From contig CAKSDR010000010.1 of NCBI GenBank assembly GCA_934446095.1, positions 1 to 43,159 on the forward strand: a DNA stretch of 43,159 nucleotides, read 5' to 3'. The stretch is from an uncultured Eubacteriales bacterium (GTDB taxonomy: Bacteria; Bacillota; Clostridia; Oscillospirales; CAG-382). Of this stretch, positions 32,072 through 40,326 are shown piece by piece (position 1 is the stretch's first letter; every line of letters begins with the position of its first letter). Made by a program: the position numbers and the translations under genes. The notes below the pieces were generated by a model that was not told where the DNA came from, searched no databases, and saw nothing but the letters and a program-made list of their open reading frames with translations.

Positions 32072-33529
32072 TTAATATGCTTTTCCCCAAAGAATTATTT
32101 TTTCCGCCTTTTTACCGCATACAACGCATTTGTCGCTGTGGACTTTTCCGCCTATCTCGTCTGCTTCAAAAGGCATGCATCTCGAAGTAACATCCGCCTT
32201 TTCTTTAAGCAAGTTCTCACATTCTTCGCTGCCGCACCATGCGCTTTTTATAAATCCGGGTTTTGAAGAAGCGATTTCAACAAGTTCATCCAGATTTTCA
32301 GCTACATAAGTCATGCTGTCGCGTCTTTGCTTTGCCATATCAAACATATTGTCAGTAATTTCCGAAAGCAATTTTGAAATTGTGGTTTCAAGTTCGTCAA
32401 GCGAAACGGAAATTTTTTCTCCGTTGTCGCGTCGCGCAAGAATGCACGAATTATTTTCAATATCGCGCGGACCTATTTCAAGTCTTACGGGCACTCCGCG
32501 CATTTCGTGTTCGGCAAATTTCCATCCGGGGCTCTGATCTCTGTCGTCAAGTTCGGTTCTTGCAACTTTTTTCAATCTTTCGTAAAGTTCCCCTGCTTTT
32601 TCCAAAACGCCTTCCTTATGAGTTGCGATAGGCACTATAACAACCTGCACAGGCGCTACCGCCGGCGGAAGAACGAGTCCGCTGTCGTCTCCGTGGGTCA
32701 TTATTATTCCGCCTATAATTCTCGTAGACATTCCCCACGACGTCTGGTGACAATACTTAAACGTGTTGTCTTTGTCAAGATACTGTACACCGAAGGCCTT
32801 TGCGAATCCATCGCCGAAATTATGCGATGTTCCGGACTGAAGTGCTCTTCCGTCATGCATGAGCGCCTCTATCGTGTAAGTATCAAGAGCGCCCGCAAAT
32901 TTTTCTTTTTCGGTTTTCTTTCCCTTGACTACAGGTATTGCAAGATATTTCTCGCAGAATTCGGCGTATGTATTCAGCATTCTTATGGTTTCTTCCTGAG
33001 CGTCCTGTGCCGTTGCGTGCATGGTATGTCCTTCCTGCCAGTGAAATTCACGGCTTCTCAAGAAAGGTCTCGTTGTCTTTTCCCATCTTACAACAGAGCA
33101 CCACTGGTTATAAAGTTTCGGCAAATCACGGTAAGATTTTATAATATTTGCGTAATGTTCACAGAAAAGCGTTTCCGACGTTGGTCTTACGCAAAGTCTT
33201 TCGGTAAGTTTTTCCTTTCCGCCATACGTTACCCACGCACATTCGGGTGCAAATCCCTCAACATGTTCTTTTTCCTTGTTAAGCAGACTTTCGGGAATAA
33301 ACATCGGCATAGATACATTGCAATGTCCGCTCTCTTTAAACATGGAATCCAAAATTTTCTGAATATTTTCCCAAATAGCCCATCCGTACGGACGGATAAT
33401 CATGCAGCCTTTTACGCTTGAATAATCAACAAGATCCGCATTTTTTACAATATCGGTATACCACTTTGCAAAATCCACATCTCTCGGCGTTATTCTTTCT
33501 ACAAGTTTCTTCTCACTGTTCTGTGACAT
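32072..33529 (-). CDS. proS: Prolyl-tRNA synthetase, short archaeal/eukaryote-like type
   Basis: This 485-residue class II synthetase charges tRNA-Pro. It has the motif 2 and 3 regions (RWEKTTRPFLRSREFHWQEG, RIIGGIIMTHGDDSGLVLPP), an anticodon-binding domain (about 285-400) and a C-terminal zinc-like domain with cysteines in WCGSEEC and CVVCGKK, ending in the characteristic WGKAY. It lacks the editing insertion of the roughly 570-residue bacterial type, so it belongs to the archaeal/eukaryote-like class found in many Clostridia. It lies 40 nt downstream of the TSCPD-domain gene, probably in one transcript. I see no T-box leader. Confidence 0.97.
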   Translation of the reverse strand: MSQNSEKKLVERITPRDVDFAKWYTDIVKNADLVDYSSVKGCMIIRPYGWAIWENIQKILDSMFKESGHCNVSMPMFIPESLLNKEKEHVEGFAPECAWVTYGGKEKLTERLCVRPTSETLFCEHYANIIKSYRDLPKLYNQWCSVVRWEKTTRPFLRSREFHWQEGHTMHATAQDAQEETIRMLNTYAEFCEKYLAIPVVKGKKTEKEKFAGALDTYTIEALMHDGRALQSGTSHNFGDGFAKAFGVQYLDKDNTFKYCHQTSWGMSTRIIGGIIMTHGDDSGLVLPPAVAPVQVVIVPIATHKEGVLEKAGELYERLKKVARTELDDRDQSPGWKFAEHEMRGVPVRLEIGPRDIENNSCILARRDNGEKISVSLDELETTISKLLSEITDNMFDMAKQRRDSMTYVAENLDELVEIASSKPGFIKSAWCGSEECENLLKEKADVTSRCMPFEADEIGGKVHSDKCVVCGKKAEKIILWGKAY

Positions 33530-33569
33530 TTTAAATTTCCTTCCTATTTATTATATGTGCGTACATAAA

Positions 33570-33830
33570 TCATTTTTTGTTTTGTTCTATAAGTTCGGCT
33601 ATTGCCTTTGACAACTGATCCGGACAAGATGTTTGCCTTTGCCCGCACTTTATGCCGGAAAGTTTTTTCACCGCTTCTTCAGCCTTCATGCCTTTTACAA
33701 GTGCCGCAACACCCTGCGTATTGCCGGAGCATCCTCCGTCAAAAGACACATCCTTTATTATTCCGTCTTCAACGGTTAAATTTATCGCTCTCGAGCATAC
33801 TCCTTTTGTAGTATATCTTATAGTAGCCAT
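33570..33830 (-). CDS. TSCPD domain-containing protein (TIGR03905-like)
   Basis: This 86-residue protein is recognised by the C-terminal TSCPDQL motif and overall similarity to the small TIGR03905 family. Four cysteines are visible (about Cys12, Cys34, Cys62 and Cys69), all near conserved stretches (GVCSRAI, GGCSGNTQG, CGQRQTSCPD), suggesting metal binding or redox activity. A related domain occurs at the C-terminus of some vitamin B12-dependent ribonucleotide reductases; a stand-alone function is not established to my knowledge. It lies directly upstream of proS. An extended -10 (TGGTACAAT, core 33896-33891) lies about 60 nt before the ATG on the minus strand. Confidence 0.88.
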   Translation of the reverse strand: MATIRYTTKGVCSRAINLTVEDGIIKDVSFDGGCSGNTQGVAALVKGMKAEEAVKKLSGIKCGQRQTSCPDQLSKAIAELIEQNKK

Positions 33831-34000
33831 AACATCCCCACCAATACTTTTATTTTACATGCCTTTTGCTGCGCAAATTCATTAATAGTTATTGTACCAC
33901 AAAAAAACAAATATTAAAAGCGTAAACGAAGAAAATTAACATTTAGAAAACATTTATTGTTATATCTTGATATAAAATAGTAAAAAAGATAGAAAAGCCC

Positions 34001-34029
34001 TTGAAAAACAGTAATTAATATTATATAAT
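34001..34029 (+). promoter_or_regulatory. Sigma-A promoter of pckG
   Basis: TTGAAA (34001-34006) and TATAAT (34024-34029) are separated by 17 nt. Predicted start is near 34036, giving a leader of about 90 nt. The region 33831-34000 before it is AT-rich and holds only the divergent TSCPD gene promoter. Confidence 0.75.
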
Positions 34030-34127
34030 TATACTGGGTAGGATTTTTGGAAACTTTTTCATTATTAAAAGTTTTTATTATTCCTGCATATATTTTTGGG
34101 TACCCTTTTAAAGGAGGAATAGATATT

Positions 34128-35906
34128 ATGACAACCAACAACAAAGCATTGCTTTCATGGATAGACGAGATGGCTTCTCTCGTATGCCCTGACAACATTG
34201 TATGGATTGACGGAAGCGATGAACAAAGAGAATCTCTCCGCGAACAAGCAGTAGAAAGCGGTGAAATGATAGAACTTAACCAGGAAAAACTTCCCGGCTG
34301 TTATCTTCACAGAACTGCAATAAATGACGTTGCGCGCGTTGAAAACAGAACTTTTATCTGCACAAAGAAAAAAGAAGACGTGGGCGCCACAAACAACTGG
34401 ATGGAGTCTGGCGAATGCTATGAAAAACTTTCCAAACTCTTCCGCGGTTCAATGAAAGGAAAAACAATGTATGTTATTCCTTACTCCATGGGCGTTGTAG
34501 GTTCTGATTTTTCAAAAATAGGCATCGAACTTACAGATTCTATTTATGTAGTTCTTAACATGCTTATCATGACAAGAGCAGGCAAAAAAGTTCTTGACAT
34601 GCTCGGAGACAGAGCCGATTTCATCAAAGGTCTTCATGCAAAAGCAAACCTTGATGAAGAAAACAGATACATTTGTCATTTCCCTGAAGACAACACCATC
34701 TGGTCAATAAACTCCGGATACGGCGGAAACGTACTTCTCGGGAAGAAATGTTTTGCATTGAGAATCGCTTCTTATCTCGGAAGAAAAGAAGGCTGGCTTG
34801 CAGAACATATGCTCATTTTGGGTGTTGAATTCCCGAATCATGAAATCAAATATATAGCAGCGGCTTTCCCGTCTGCCTGCGGAAAGACAAACCTCGCCAT
34901 GCTTATTCCCCCGGAACTTTTAAGAAAGAAAGGCTATAAAGTATGGTGCGTAGGCGACGATATTGCCTGGATAAGAATCGGCAAAGACGGACGTCTTTGG
35001 GCCGTAAACCCTGAAAACGGATTCTTTGGAGTTGCCCCCGGCACTTCCGAAAAATCAAATCCGAATGCTCTTGCAACAACAAGAAAAGATACTATTTTTA
35101 CAAACGTTGTTCAAAATCTTGACGACAACACAGTATGGTGGGAAGGCCTTGATAACAATCCTCCCAAAAACGCCCTTAACTGGAGAGGCGAGAAATGGGA
35201 CTGCGAAACATTTGACAAAAATGACAAGAGCACATACGGCGCTCATCCGAACTCCCGCTTTACGGCTCCTGCCGTTCAGTGCCCCTGCATTTCAAGTGAA
35301 TTCAATTCTCTGACAGGCGTTCCGCTTGAAGCAATAGTATTCGGCGGAAGACGTGCAAAAACCGCGCCTTTGGTATATCAGTCACGCAACTGGCAGCACG
35401 GTACTTTCGTAGGCTCTATCATGGCCTCTGAAACAACCGCGGCGGCTTCCGGTGCTGTAGGTGTCGTAAGACGCGATCCTATGGCTATGCTTCCTTTCTG
35501 CGGATATGATATGGGAGAATACTTTGCTCACTGGCTCGAAATCGGCAAAAAGGCAACTCATGCACCTAAAATTTTCCACGTTAACTGGTTCAGAACAGAC
35601 GATGAAGGCAACTTCATATGGCCCGGATTCGGAGATAACCTCCGTGTGCTTCTTTGGATTCTTGACCGCTGCGAAGACAAGGTTGGCGCTGTTGAAACCG
35701 CAATCGGATATGTTCCGAAGCCTGAAGATATCAATATCGAAGGTCTTGACATTTCCCTCGACACAATAAAAGATCTTCTTTCTGTCGACAAGAAGCATTG
35801 GCTTGAAGATACCGACAACATTGAATCATTCTATAACAAACTCGGTACGGTTCCTGCAGAACTTCACGACGAACTCAAAAAACTCAAAGAAAATCTTTCA
35901 AAATAA
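34128..35906 (+). CDS. pckG: Phosphoenolpyruvate carboxykinase (GTP)
   Basis: This 592-residue cytosolic enzyme interconverts oxaloacetate + GTP and PEP + CO2 + GDP. Length and motifs are those of the GTP-dependent family, not the roughly 530-residue ATP family: the P-loop FPSACGKTNLAML with the active-site Cys, kinase-2 GDDIAWIRI, and C-terminal NWFRTDDEGNFIWPGFGDN for guanine binding. I chose ATG 34128, which has AAGGAGG 10 nt upstream; the longer frame from 34047 adds a hydrophobic, unrelated stretch over the ribosome binding site. The gene is monocistronic, with its own promoter and terminator. In anaerobes it may run in the PEP-carboxylating direction toward C4 acids. Confidence 0.97.
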   Translation: MTTNNKALLSWIDEMASLVCPDNIVWIDGSDEQRESLREQAVESGEMIELNQEKLPGCYLHRTAINDVARVENRTFICTKKKEDVGATNNWMESGECYEKLSKLFRGSMKGKTMYVIPYSMGVVGSDFSKIGIELTDSIYVVLNMLIMTRAGKKVLDMLGDRADFIKGLHAKANLDEENRYICHFPEDNTIWSINSGYGGNVLLGKKCFALRIASYLGRKEGWLAEHMLILGVEFPNHEIKYIAAAFPSACGKTNLAMLIPPELLRKKGYKVWCVGDDIAWIRIGKDGRLWAVNPENGFFGVAPGTSEKSNPNALATTRKDTIFTNVVQNLDDNTVWWEGLDNNPPKNALNWRGEKWDCETFDKNDKSTYGAHPNSRFTAPAVQCPCISSEFNSLTGVPLEAIVFGGRRAKTAPLVYQSRNWQHGTFVGSIMASETTAAASGAVGVVRRDPMAMLPFCGYDMGEYFAHWLEIGKKATHAPKIFHVNWFRTDDEGNFIWPGFGDNLRVLLWILDRCEDKVGAVETAIGYVPKPEDINIEGLDISLDTIKDLLSVDKKHWLEDTDNIESFYNKLGTVPAELHDELKKLKENLSK

Positions 35907-35913
35907 AATAAGT

Positions 35914-35945
35914 AAAAGGCTTTGCCGAAAGGTAAAGCCTTTTTA
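35914..35945. terminator. Terminator between pckG and pgeF, GAAA tetraloop
   Basis: The stem AAAAGGCTTT (35914-35923) / AAAGCCTTTT (35934-35943) continues inward with GCC/GGT (one G-U pair) to a GAAA tetraloop at 35927-35930, about 13 bp in all, then T-rich sequence. It lies between convergent genes and could serve both strands. Confidence 0.9.
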
Positions 35946-36854
35946 TTACATATTTTTTGTGCCGCTTGCAATAATTGACACTTGCGTTCCCGAATATCCG
36001 CAAGAACGCCTATGAGAAAAAAACAAATATTTTCCGTCTGTGCTCTTTGCGCAATTTGTGCAAATTTTGCTTTCGTGTATGTTTTCGAAAGGCACTCCGT
36101 GCAAATGCAGCAAAAGCGCATTCAGATGCGATATATCAAGTTTATATTTCACGCTGCCCGACACCGTATATTTCTCAGCAACAATTTCCGCTGTATCTTC
36201 CTTTCCTGCGCCTACATTCAACAATGCCTTTTGCGCGGCGCTGTACACATCTTCGCCAACCTCGTAGCACTCCCGTCCTATGCATGGTCCTATTGCCGCG
36301 ATAATATCGGCGTTTTTATTGTTTTTTATTAAAAGTTCCGCAGCAAGTCCGCATATGTCTTTAACGCTTCCCCGCCAGCCCGCGTGAAGCGAAACGACGC
36401 TGCCGGAATTCTTGTCGCACATAAGCACGGGAACGCAGTCCGCGGTTTTTACACACAAAAAAGCCCTCGGCTGACTGTTGTTATAATATACAAGTCCGTC
36501 GCCATCGGGCATGCACGGTTTTTCGGGGTCGATTCCGAATCCGGAAAATTTTCTGTCTACACAAACGATATTGTTGGAATGAACTTGTTTTGCGGCAGCA
36601 CAAAAGCAGTTTTCATTATATCCGAGCGTGCCCAGCGCTCTTTTGTAATTTTCAAAAACATTTTCTTTTGTATCAAAGTTCCCCAACCTGCCGCGCCTTT
36701 TGGTACTTACGTTAAGCGAATCAAATTCGCCGCCGCTGATGCCGCCAAACCTGCACGCAAACATGTGTGTGATGCCGTGCTTTTCAAAAAGAGAACTCGT
36801 GTAATAATAGATTCCGTTGCTTATATTCAGGTTAAAAGTATATCTTTCGCTCAT
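35946..36854 (-). CDS. pgeF: Peptidoglycan editing factor / multicopper-like laccase-domain protein (YlmD/PgeF family)
   Basis: This 302-residue protein of the YfiH/YlmD family shows the zinc/copper-site motifs KQVHS, TADCVPVL, HAGWRG and AIGPCIGRECYEVG, plus a late CTNC..FFSHR segment. Homologues were first called polyphenol oxidases. In Escherichia coli the family edits cell-wall precursors that contain L-Ser in place of L-Ala, and purine nucleosidase activity is also reported for the family. The start at 36854 has GGAAGG 5-6 nt upstream, and a TATAAT lies about 30 nt further up on the minus strand (36890-36885) with a poor -35. It diverges from murI. Confidence 0.93.
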   Translation of the reverse strand: MSERYTFNLNISNGIYYYTSSLFEKHGITHMFACRFGGISGGEFDSLNVSTKRRGRLGNFDTKENVFENYKRALGTLGYNENCFCAAAKQVHSNNIVCVDRKFSGFGIDPEKPCMPDGDGLVYYNNSQPRAFLCVKTADCVPVLMCDKNSGSVVSLHAGWRGSVKDICGLAAELLIKNNKNADIIAAIGPCIGRECYEVGEDVYSAAQKALLNVGAGKEDTAEIVAEKYTVSGSVKYKLDISHLNALLLHLHGVPFENIHESKICTNCAKSTDGKYLFFSHRRSCGYSGTQVSIIASGTKNM

Positions 36855-36940
36855 AATTGCCTTCCGTAAAATTCATATATTACTATTATATAAAAAAAAC
36901 AAAAAAAGTAAAGATTTATCTTTGTGAAACCCAAATTAAA

Positions 36941-36969
36941 TTGACATAAATTTTATTTTGTGATATAAT
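36941..36969 (+). promoter_or_regulatory. Near-ideal extended -10 sigma-A promoter of murI
   Basis: TTGACA (36941-36946), a 17-nt spacer and TATAAT (36964-36969) are all consensus, with a TGa extended -10 at 36961-36963. Predicted start is near 36976, about 29 nt before the murI ATG. Confidence 0.88.
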
Positions 36970-37004
36970 ATAATGAAAATAAATTGTAATTGAAAGGATT
37001 TTTT

Positions 37005-37847
37005 ATGTCCGACAGAAACAGTGCGGTAGGCGTATTTGATTCCGGACTCGGAGGGCTTACCTCGGTAAAGGAATTAAAGAAAATATTGCCGCACGAAAAT
37101 ATTATTTACTTTGGAGATACCGGAAGAGTTCCTTATGGAATGCGTTCTCCGCAGACTATCACGGAATATGCAAAACAAGATCTGAAATTTCTGTCGTCTT
37201 TCGATATAAAAGCAGCGCTTGTCGCCTGCGGTACCGTAAGTTCGATCGCTCTTGAACAATTAAAAAAAGAATTTTCTCTCCCGATTATCGGCGCCGTAAA
37301 TCCCGCGTGCGTGCGCGCATGCAGTATCACAAAAAACAACAGAATCGCAGTTCTTGCAACTTCGGCAACCATAAAAACCGGTGCATTCGAAAGAGAAATC
37401 AAAAGAATAAATCCCGATTGCGAAGTTTTTTCAAAAGCTTGTCCCATGCTTGTTCCTCTTATTGAAAACGGTTATATTGACAAAAACTGCACTGTTACGA
37501 ACATGATGGTACAGGAATATTTATCGCCTTTTTCGGGTACGGATATTGACACCATAATACTAGGCTGCACGCACTATCCTATTATAAAAGACATAGTAGC
37601 GAAAGTTGCTTGTTCTTTAAACATATCATGCAACATAAATGTTGTTGATTCGGGATATGAGGCTGCATGCGAAATGAAAAATCTTCTTTGCAAAGGCGGT
37701 CTTGAAAATGCTTCTTCATCATGCGGCAGAGCGCGTTACTTTGTCAGCGATGAACCGTGTGATTTTCAAAAAGTTGCTTCAATTTTCCTCGGTGAAGAAA
37801 TTTCAGAGGTTCAGAAAGTTACTGTCGACCAGGGAAAAATTATATGA
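37005..37847 (+). CDS. murI: Glutamate racemase
   Basis: This 280-residue enzyme makes D-glutamate for peptidoglycan. It begins SDRNSAVGVFDSGLGGLTSV, which includes the conserved substrate Asp-Ser pair. The second active-site motif is standard (LGCTHYPII). The first, normally ACNT(A/S)SA, reads ACGTVSS: the catalytic Cys and Thr remain but Asn is Gly. ATG 37005 has AAAGGA 6 nt upstream; an in-frame TTG at 36990 overlaps that site and is rejected. It is the first gene of a cluster whose genes overlap by ATGA, has a very strong promoter, and diverges from pgeF. Confidence 0.93.
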   Translation: MSDRNSAVGVFDSGLGGLTSVKELKKILPHENIIYFGDTGRVPYGMRSPQTITEYAKQDLKFLSSFDIKAALVACGTVSSIALEQLKKEFSLPIIGAVNPACVRACSITKNNRIAVLATSATIKTGAFEREIKRINPDCEVFSKACPMLVPLIENGYIDKNCTVTNMMVQEYLSPFSGTDIDTIILGCTHYPIIKDIVAKVACSLNISCNINVVDSGYEAACEMKNLLCKGGLENASSSCGRARYFVSDEPCDFQKVASIFLGEEISEVQKVTVDQGKII

Positions 37848-38581
37848 AAAAATACAAAAACAGCAAAAAACCGGATTTTCATGATACATACAGAATAAAA
37901 ATAAGCGGAGAACACTTTTTTACCGATAATTTTCTATTTTCAAATTTTTACGGAAATGAGATGTTTAAAGGTTCCGCCGGCGGAGTTTTCAGAATAAACC
38001 CGTTTATCCGCAGTCCCGAACCGTATTCTTACTGCCGGCCCCGGGACGGATATGACGATTTTGCAGACACAAGCAAAATTGATTTTCCTTCCTGCGATGA
38101 GGCATTTCAGAAGTCCGGCATCAACTCAGTACCCGCGCATGTTGAATGCACGGCGACAGGTAATGTAAGTTTCTTTCCGGACGGAAAAATTTCAATAGAA
38201 TATTTCGACAAAATGCCGGTGATTATATATATCTCAAAAGATAATATAGTCAATGTTATAAACGAAAATTCTCCGATTACTTATATGACGTTTGAATCAG
38301 AAAAACGAAATTTTCAAAACATAACGCTTAAAAACACGTTTTTCCCTTTTTCAAAAAACGAAATTGTTATGCTTGAATTTTGCGTAAACACTGAAAAAAT
38401 AACTAACACGCTGTCACCAGACGGAGGGATTCTTGATATAGAATATACTCTTGAAGTTTCACTTTGCGAAACTGAAAAAACACATTTTACACTTGAAATT
38501 GAAAAAATCCCTGCCATAGTTTGCGGAAAGGAAAGGAATACCCGCATTTCAGATAATTTTGCGGATAAAATTCAAATATGA
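37844..38581 (+). CDS. Uncharacterised protein, C-terminal part resembling DUF1934 beta-barrel
   Basis: This 245-residue protein has no signal peptide or membrane helix. The first 100 residues are Phe/Tyr/Pro-rich and unfamiliar. From about residue 105 there are alternating strands ending in GGILDIEYTLEV and FTLEIEKI, which resemble the lipocalin-like DUF1934 family of Firmicutes; the match is by eye and modest. It overlaps murI by 4 nt (ATGA) and the downstream S41 peptidase gene by 4 nt (ATGA), so all three are translationally coupled. That position suggests a cell-envelope role, but no function can be given. Confidence 0.6.
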   Translation: MKKYKNSKKPDFHDTYRIKISGEHFFTDNFLFSNFYGNEMFKGSAGGVFRINPFIRSPEPYSYCRPRDGYDDFADTSKIDFPSCDEAFQKSGINSVPAHVECTATGNVSFFPDGKISIEYFDKMPVIIYISKDNIVNVINENSPITYMTFESEKRNFQNITLKNTFFPFSKNEIVMLEFCVNTEKITNTLSPDGGILDIEYTLEVSLCETEKTHFTLEIEKIPAIVCGKERNTRISDNFADKIQI

Positions 38582-40269
38582 AAAAATTACTGAAAAAGAC
38601 CATATCATTTATACTTGTACTCTCTTTTTTAATTTTCCCATCATCGTTTGTAAATGCTAGTTCTTTATCGGATTTTTACAATGAATATTATTGCAATTTG
38701 TTCGAACAAATAGTCGATATATATCTTAAGGACCACTTATATGAAATCTCCCGTGAAGAACTTATAGATAAAATGATACATAATCTTATAGCGGAAAATC
38801 CGGAGACATTTCCATATATTGTAAATACGCTCTTAAAAGTTCAGGACCCTTACAGCGGATACTATACAAGCGATTCCTCGTTTTTGAAAACAGTATCCAA
38901 AAGCTACGGTTTTATAATTTCGCAAGAGGAGCATACGGAAAATACTTCCGGCGGCATATACATAAACGACATTATAAAAGGTTCAAACGCCGAAATTGCA
39001 GGTTTTCTTGCAAATGACAGAATAATCTCCGTTGAAGGCATTTCATTGGAGGGGCTTACCATTTTCGGCACAGCGGCAATTCTCTCGGCCTTGCCGCTGA
39101 AACCGAAAGAAGGAAATCCTTCAAGCATGCCGAACCCTGATACGGTAACGGAAGACGATGAAATAGACTGGGATCCGAGATATGAACTTACATTTGTCGT
39201 TGAAAGGAAAAACGAATCCACGGGTCAAAATGAAAGAATTTCAATAAATATCCCGAAAGGTTACGCAAATACAAAAGATGTATTCTTGACGCTTCTCGAC
39301 GATATAAACACGGGATATATTGAAATTTCATCTTTCACATCTGACACAATAATCGAAGATTTTACTTCGGCTCTTGATTATCTTATTGATAACGGATATA
39401 AAAATATCATTTTCAATCTCAGAGATAACTCGGGCGGCTATACGGATTATGCCCTCAGTATGGCCGACCTTTTCGTAAAAGAAAATACCTGTATAGGTTA
39501 TACAGTATCAAGAAACGAGAGCATGAACAAAAAAATTCTCGCAACCGAAAACTATATCGGTGATAAGTTCGACAAACTCGTAGTTCTGACTAACGAAGAC
39601 ACGATAAGCGCCGCCGAACTCTTTACAAATATTTTAAAATCATGTTCGGGAGCCGCAACAATAGGAGAAACAACCTACGGAAAAGGTGTCGGACAAGTGG
39701 TATACACATTGCCTGACGATTCCATGCTTGCAATAACATCATACGAAATATTATCCCCCGACAAATCTAACTATAACGGAATAGGTCTGGTTCCGGATAT
39801 TGAAGTTCCGGTCGTGAAGGAAAAGTTTGATTTTCCGAAAAATCTTGAAACATTTAACCATAATAACTATACAAATATAGTTCCGGGTGCTAAGAACAGC
39901 GAAACTCTCGCTCTTGAACAAAGGCTTGAAATTCTCGGATTTCTAAGGCACGAATACGTTGACGGAATCTGCGATGAAAATACAACTTCTGCTGTCATGG
40001 CATTTCAGTATGTTTATATAGATTCAAAAAAAGAAGCGTCCGGAGTATTGTCATATGATGAAGTCACTGTAATAACAACACTGATAAACGGATACAAGGA
40101 CAGGTATTTCGATATCGACTCGCAATTTGAAGTTGCAAAAATGTATATAAAAAATAACTCCCAGGCAAAGCGCCTAGCCAAAGAATATATAATAGAGCAG
40201 CAAAGAGTAGAGAAGGAAATTGCGGACAAAGAAAAAGAAAATGCCGAAAACCTTGAAAATGTTTCCTGA
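38578..40269 (+). CDS. S41 family C-terminal processing peptidase with PDZ and peptidoglycan-binding domains
   Basis: This 563-residue exported serine protease has a signal peptide (residues 1-28), a PDZ-like domain (about 105-165), an acidic insert (about 172-205), and the S41 catalytic domain (about 230-410) with Ser344 in TISAAE and Lys369 in TYGKGVGQ, the Ser-Lys dyad. A peptidoglycan-binding type 1 domain (about 437-505, containing VDGICDENTTSAVMAFQ) and a charged coiled tail (about 525-560) follow. The layout is that of CtpA/CtpB-like proteases anchored in the wall; CtpB cleaves SpoIVFA in Bacillus sporulation, but orthology is not shown. It overlaps the upstream gene by 4 nt. Confidence 0.92.
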   Translation: MKKLLKKTISFILVLSFLIFPSSFVNASSLSDFYNEYYCNLFEQIVDIYLKDHLYEISREELIDKMIHNLIAENPETFPYIVNTLLKVQDPYSGYYTSDSSFLKTVSKSYGFIISQEEHTENTSGGIYINDIIKGSNAEIAGFLANDRIISVEGISLEGLTIFGTAAILSALPLKPKEGNPSSMPNPDTVTEDDEIDWDPRYELTFVVERKNESTGQNERISINIPKGYANTKDVFLTLLDDINTGYIEISSFTSDTIIEDFTSALDYLIDNGYKNIIFNLRDNSGGYTDYALSMADLFVKENTCIGYTVSRNESMNKKILATENYIGDKFDKLVVLTNEDTISAAELFTNILKSCSGAATIGETTYGKGVGQVVYTLPDDSMLAITSYEILSPDKSNYNGIGLVPDIEVPVVKEKFDFPKNLETFNHNNYTNIVPGAKNSETLALEQRLEILGFLRHEYVDGICDENTTSAVMAFQYVYIDSKKEASGVLSYDEVTVITTLINGYKDRYFDIDSQFEVAKMYIKNNSQAKRLAKEYIIEQQRVEKEIADKEKENAENLENVS

Positions 40270-40326
40270 TAGAAAAAATAAAGATATGATTATATAAAGA
40301 GTAATAATCGGAGGTAACTAATATAA

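Noticed and set aside
31671..32075. 134-codon plus-strand open frame in the S10 leader
   Set aside because: TTG start without a ribosome binding site; it runs through the proS terminator and is better explained as structured leader DNA.
32507..33421. 304-codon plus-strand open frame
   Set aside because: It is an antisense shadow of proS, whose motifs are complete.
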